Source of the DNA: Candidatus Bathyarchaeota archaeon
GTDB lineage: Archaea > Thermoproteota > Bathyarchaeia > RBG-16-48-13 > GCA-020355125
Assembly (NCBI GenBank): GCA_030670615.1
Contig: DAOVBJ010000026.1
Span: 1 to 9,023, forward strand
DNA: 9,023 bases
Reading direction: 5' to 3'
In this document: piece after piece, positions 7,008 through 9,023 of the stretch
Numbering within the stretch: position 1 is the stretch's first letter
Layout: each line of letters opens with the position of its first letter
The notes under the pieces: model-generated
The model's database searches: none
Told to the model about the DNA's origin: nothing
The model's input: only the letters and a program-made list of their open reading frames with translations
Translations under genes and position numbers: made by a program

Positions 7008-9023
7008 TTAAGCCCTCTCCGTTAACATCAATTTTGGAGAAATACAGAGGCTCATCAATTCTTGAAGCAGGAGCTTGAACGCATAGGATATAGCGATTGG
7101 TGAGGTAGTGGCGTCGTCGCCACAGAGTTTACAAATATACTTCCTCTGTTTGAAGTCATAATACGCCAAGTAGCCACATGTTTCACAGATGTAGAGGATA
7201 ACCTTGTCTGATTCCTCCAGAAGCCGGTCCTTGAGGAGCAACGCGGCTCCATGACCGATCAGACAATCCCGCTCCATCTCTCCAAATCTCAAGCCGCCAC
7301 CTCGAGCACGTCCCTCTGTCGGCTGCCTTGTGAGCATTTGTACTTGTCCTCGGGCTCTAGCATGCATTTTATCCGCAACCATGTGGTGGAGTTTTTGATA
7401 GTAGACCACCCCCATGAAGATGTCTGCTTCAAGCTTCTCGCCCGTCACACCATTATACATGACCTCCCTGCCGCCGTAATGGTAGCCATGCTGCTCAAGG
7501 AACGCGCCGATCTCGCTTCTCCCTCGATTACTGAAAGGCGTTCCATCCATGATTTCTCCTTCCAGAGTCGCTGCTTTCCCCGCTATACCTTCAATAAACT
7601 GTCCAATGGTCATACGCGACGGAATTGCGTGGGGGTTAATTAGAATGTCGGGGACTATCCCTTCCTCCGTGAAAGGCATGTCCTCTTGGGGCACAAGCAT
7701 GCCCATCACGCCTTTCTGTCCGTGGCGAGACGCGAATTTGTCACCCAACTCGGGGATTCGTTCATCTCTGACCCGGACCTTGACAAACTGACTTCCCTGA
7801 GCGGAACTCATCAAAAAGACATCATCCACGACACCAGACTCAGTGGGCCTCATAGTGACCGAGGTATCCCTTCTCGTCGGGCCTCTGACCTCGAAATCCC
7901 GATATTCCTCGAGGAATCGTGGGGGACTTGACCGTCCAATCAATACACTGTTACCGGCCACATGCGACTCGAGGCTGATGATGCCATCTTCCTCCAACAA
8001 ACGATAATATTGCTCGCCTCTGAAACCCCTTGTACCTGCTTCAGGAATCTCAAATTTGTCCTGCATTCCACCCAGATATCTTCTACCTTCGGCTTTATAC
8101 ACTCGAAAGAAGCTTGAGCGGCCTAGACCTCGCTGTATAGACGACTTGTTGAAGATGAGAGCATCTTCCATGTTATAGCCTCCAAAAGAGATCACTGCTA
8201 ACACGTAGTTTTGACCTGGCGGCCGGTTGTAGTATCCTAAGACATCCATGGGTTTTGTCTTGACTAATGGGAGTTGAGGATAGTGGAGAACGTGGAACTG
8301 GGTGTCCACTCGATTGAAGTAATTAGTGCTGTACATGCCAAGGGCCTGCTTAGCCATGGCGGCCTCGTAGGAGTTTCGTGGAGACTGATTGTGTTCCGGA
8401 TAGGGTATTATGGCGGTGCAGATGCCCAGCATTGTGTATGGCGCTATCTCCATATGCGTGTGTTGAGGCGTTAAATGGTCGTAATCCAATGCGATTAAGG
8501 CGTTCTCTTCTTCTTCTGCATCTAAATATTCTATCACTCCTCCGCCTATTAGTTCTCTCCACTCTAGGTCTCCAAGCTTGAGCTGTGCAATGTGGTCTGA
8601 GGTGAGCCGGGGTTGACCGTTTTCCACGATTATCAGGGGGCGTCTAACCCTTCCTGCACCGTAGTTCACGTAAACTTCATCAAATAATTCTTCACGTTCA
8701 TTATTATAATAGGCAATGTTGGCTTCGGGTGTTATCCCCCCACTCCTCCGCAACGCCCTGAAAGAAGAAACCAACATCTCAGCTTCGTTGGAGTATCCTA
8801 TGAAAGACCCGTCTACAAAAACTTTAGCGCTCACCGCCTTAGATTCGACGCTTGCGTCTCGCATTTTGATGACGCCGAATCCATAGAGGAACTGCATGAT
8901 CTCTTCCGAATCCACTTTAACTGAAATACTCGCTGAGAGAGAAAGATTTTTCACCAGACCACAATTCGACCCCTCTGGAGTCTCGTTTGGACAGAGCCTG
9001 CCCCAATGGGTTGGATGGAGGTC
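7008..9023 (-). CDS. rpoB: DNA-directed RNA polymerase subunit B, 5' end outside window
   Basis: C-terminal 671 residues of the second largest polymerase subunit; the frame stays open to the right edge. The first visible residues, DLHPTHWGRLCPNETPEGSN followed by CGLVKN, are the highly conserved RpoB fork region. The GTG at 8954 is therefore an internal valine (residue 24), not a start. Further landmarks in window numbering: NQSPRNSYEAAMAKQALG (212-229), FGGYNMEDALI (280-290, with the acidic pair near the second metal), GDKFASRHGQKGVMG (427-441, contacting the nascent RNA and active site), RARGQVQMLTRQPTEGRARG (556-575), and a C-terminal zinc site C613, C616, C631, C634 (CETCG and CKLCG). It pairs with RpoA to form the catalytic centre and clamp. 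The stop TAA is one base from the rpoA start. Whether B is split into B' and B'' cannot be fully judged without the 5' part, but no break occurs in the visible portion. Confidence 0.98.
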   Translation of the reverse strand, partial: DLHPTHWGRLCPNETPEGSNCGLVKNLSLSASISVKVDSEEIMQFLYGFGVIKMRDASVESKAVSAKVFVDGSFIGYSNEAEMLVSSFRALRRSGGITPEANIAYYNNEREELFDEVYVNYGAGRVRRPLIIVENGQPRLTSDHIAQLKLGDLEWRELIGGGVIEYLDAEEEENALIALDYDHLTPQHTHMEIAPYTMLGICTAIIPYPEHNQSPRNSYEAAMAKQALGMYSTNYFNRVDTQFHVLHYPQLPLVKTKPMDVLGYYNRPPGQNYVLAVISFGGYNMEDALIFNKSSIQRGLGRSSFFRVYKAEGRRYLGGMQDKFEIPEAGTRGFRGEQYYRLLEEDGIISLESHVAGNSVLIGRSSPPRFLEEYRDFEVRGPTRRDTSVTMRPTESGVVDDVFLMSSAQGSQFVKVRVRDERIPELGDKFASRHGQKGVMGMLVPQEDMPFTEEGIVPDILINPHAIPSRMTIGQFIEGIAGKAATLEGEIMDGTPFSNRGRSEIGAFLEQHGYHYGGREVMYNGVTGEKLEADIFMGVVYYQKLHHMVADKMHARARGQVQMLTRQPTEGRARGGGLRFGEMERDCLIGHGAALLLKDRLLEESDKVILYICETCGYLAYYDFKQRKYICKLCGDDATTSPIAISYAFKLLLQELMSLCISPKLMLTERA

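Noticed and set aside
7251..7643. 130-codon plus-strand open frame
   Set aside because: It is antisense to highly conserved rpoB sequence and has no ribosome binding site or family resemblance.
7008..8954. rpoB beginning at the GTG at 8954
   Set aside because: The frame continues upstream to the window edge with the conserved GRLCPNETPEG motif, so this GTG is an internal valine codon.

Overview
The window is archaeal. It carries the end of an RNA polymerase operon (rpoB, rpoA, an L30e-family gene, nusA) and the start of a mevalonate-pathway operon (HMG-CoA synthase, acetoacetyl-CoA thiolase). All recognisable genes lie on the minus strand, so transcription runs from high to low coordinates. 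Archaeal marks are the L30e gene and the short two-KH NusA directly after the polymerase genes, the archaeal-type HMG-CoA synthase paired with an SCP-x-like thiolase, and TATA/BRE-like promoter sequence. The largest subunit gene is one uninterrupted 1274-residue frame covering both A' and A''. Most Euryarchaeota and Crenarchaeota split this gene. An unsplit gene points to Thaumarchaeota/Nitrososphaeria, Aigarchaeota, Korarchaeota, Asgard or a related TACK-type lineage; the window alone does not settle which.

Layout, in the order of transcription. 9023-7008 is the C-terminal 671 residues of RpoB, open at the right edge. 7006-3182 is unsplit RpoA, which starts one base after the rpoB stop. 3141-2836 is the L30e-family protein and 2755-2318 is NusA. 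The 80-base gap before nusA may hold an internal promoter. From 2317 to 1785 lies an AT-rich intergenic stretch of 533 bases with no recognisable gene. It contains two very short open frames diverging from a palindromic AT box, a spaced inverted repeat, and a well-formed promoter with operator-like repeats next to HMG-CoA synthase. 1784-735 is HMG-CoA synthase and 738-1 is the thiolase, overlapping it by four bases and open at the left edge.

The first block supplies the catalytic core of RNA polymerase, an elongation/termination-type RNA-binding factor and an L30e RNA-binding protein. The second supplies the first two steps of mevalonate synthesis for isoprenoid lipids: two acetyl-CoA to acetoacetyl-CoA, then HMG-CoA. 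In many archaea nusA is followed by rps12 and rps7; here it is not. I see no convincing novel multi-gene system. The less ordinary parts are the unsplit RpoA, the break in the usual gene order after nusA, the repeats at the HMG-CoA synthase promoter, and the content of the 533-base intergenic region.
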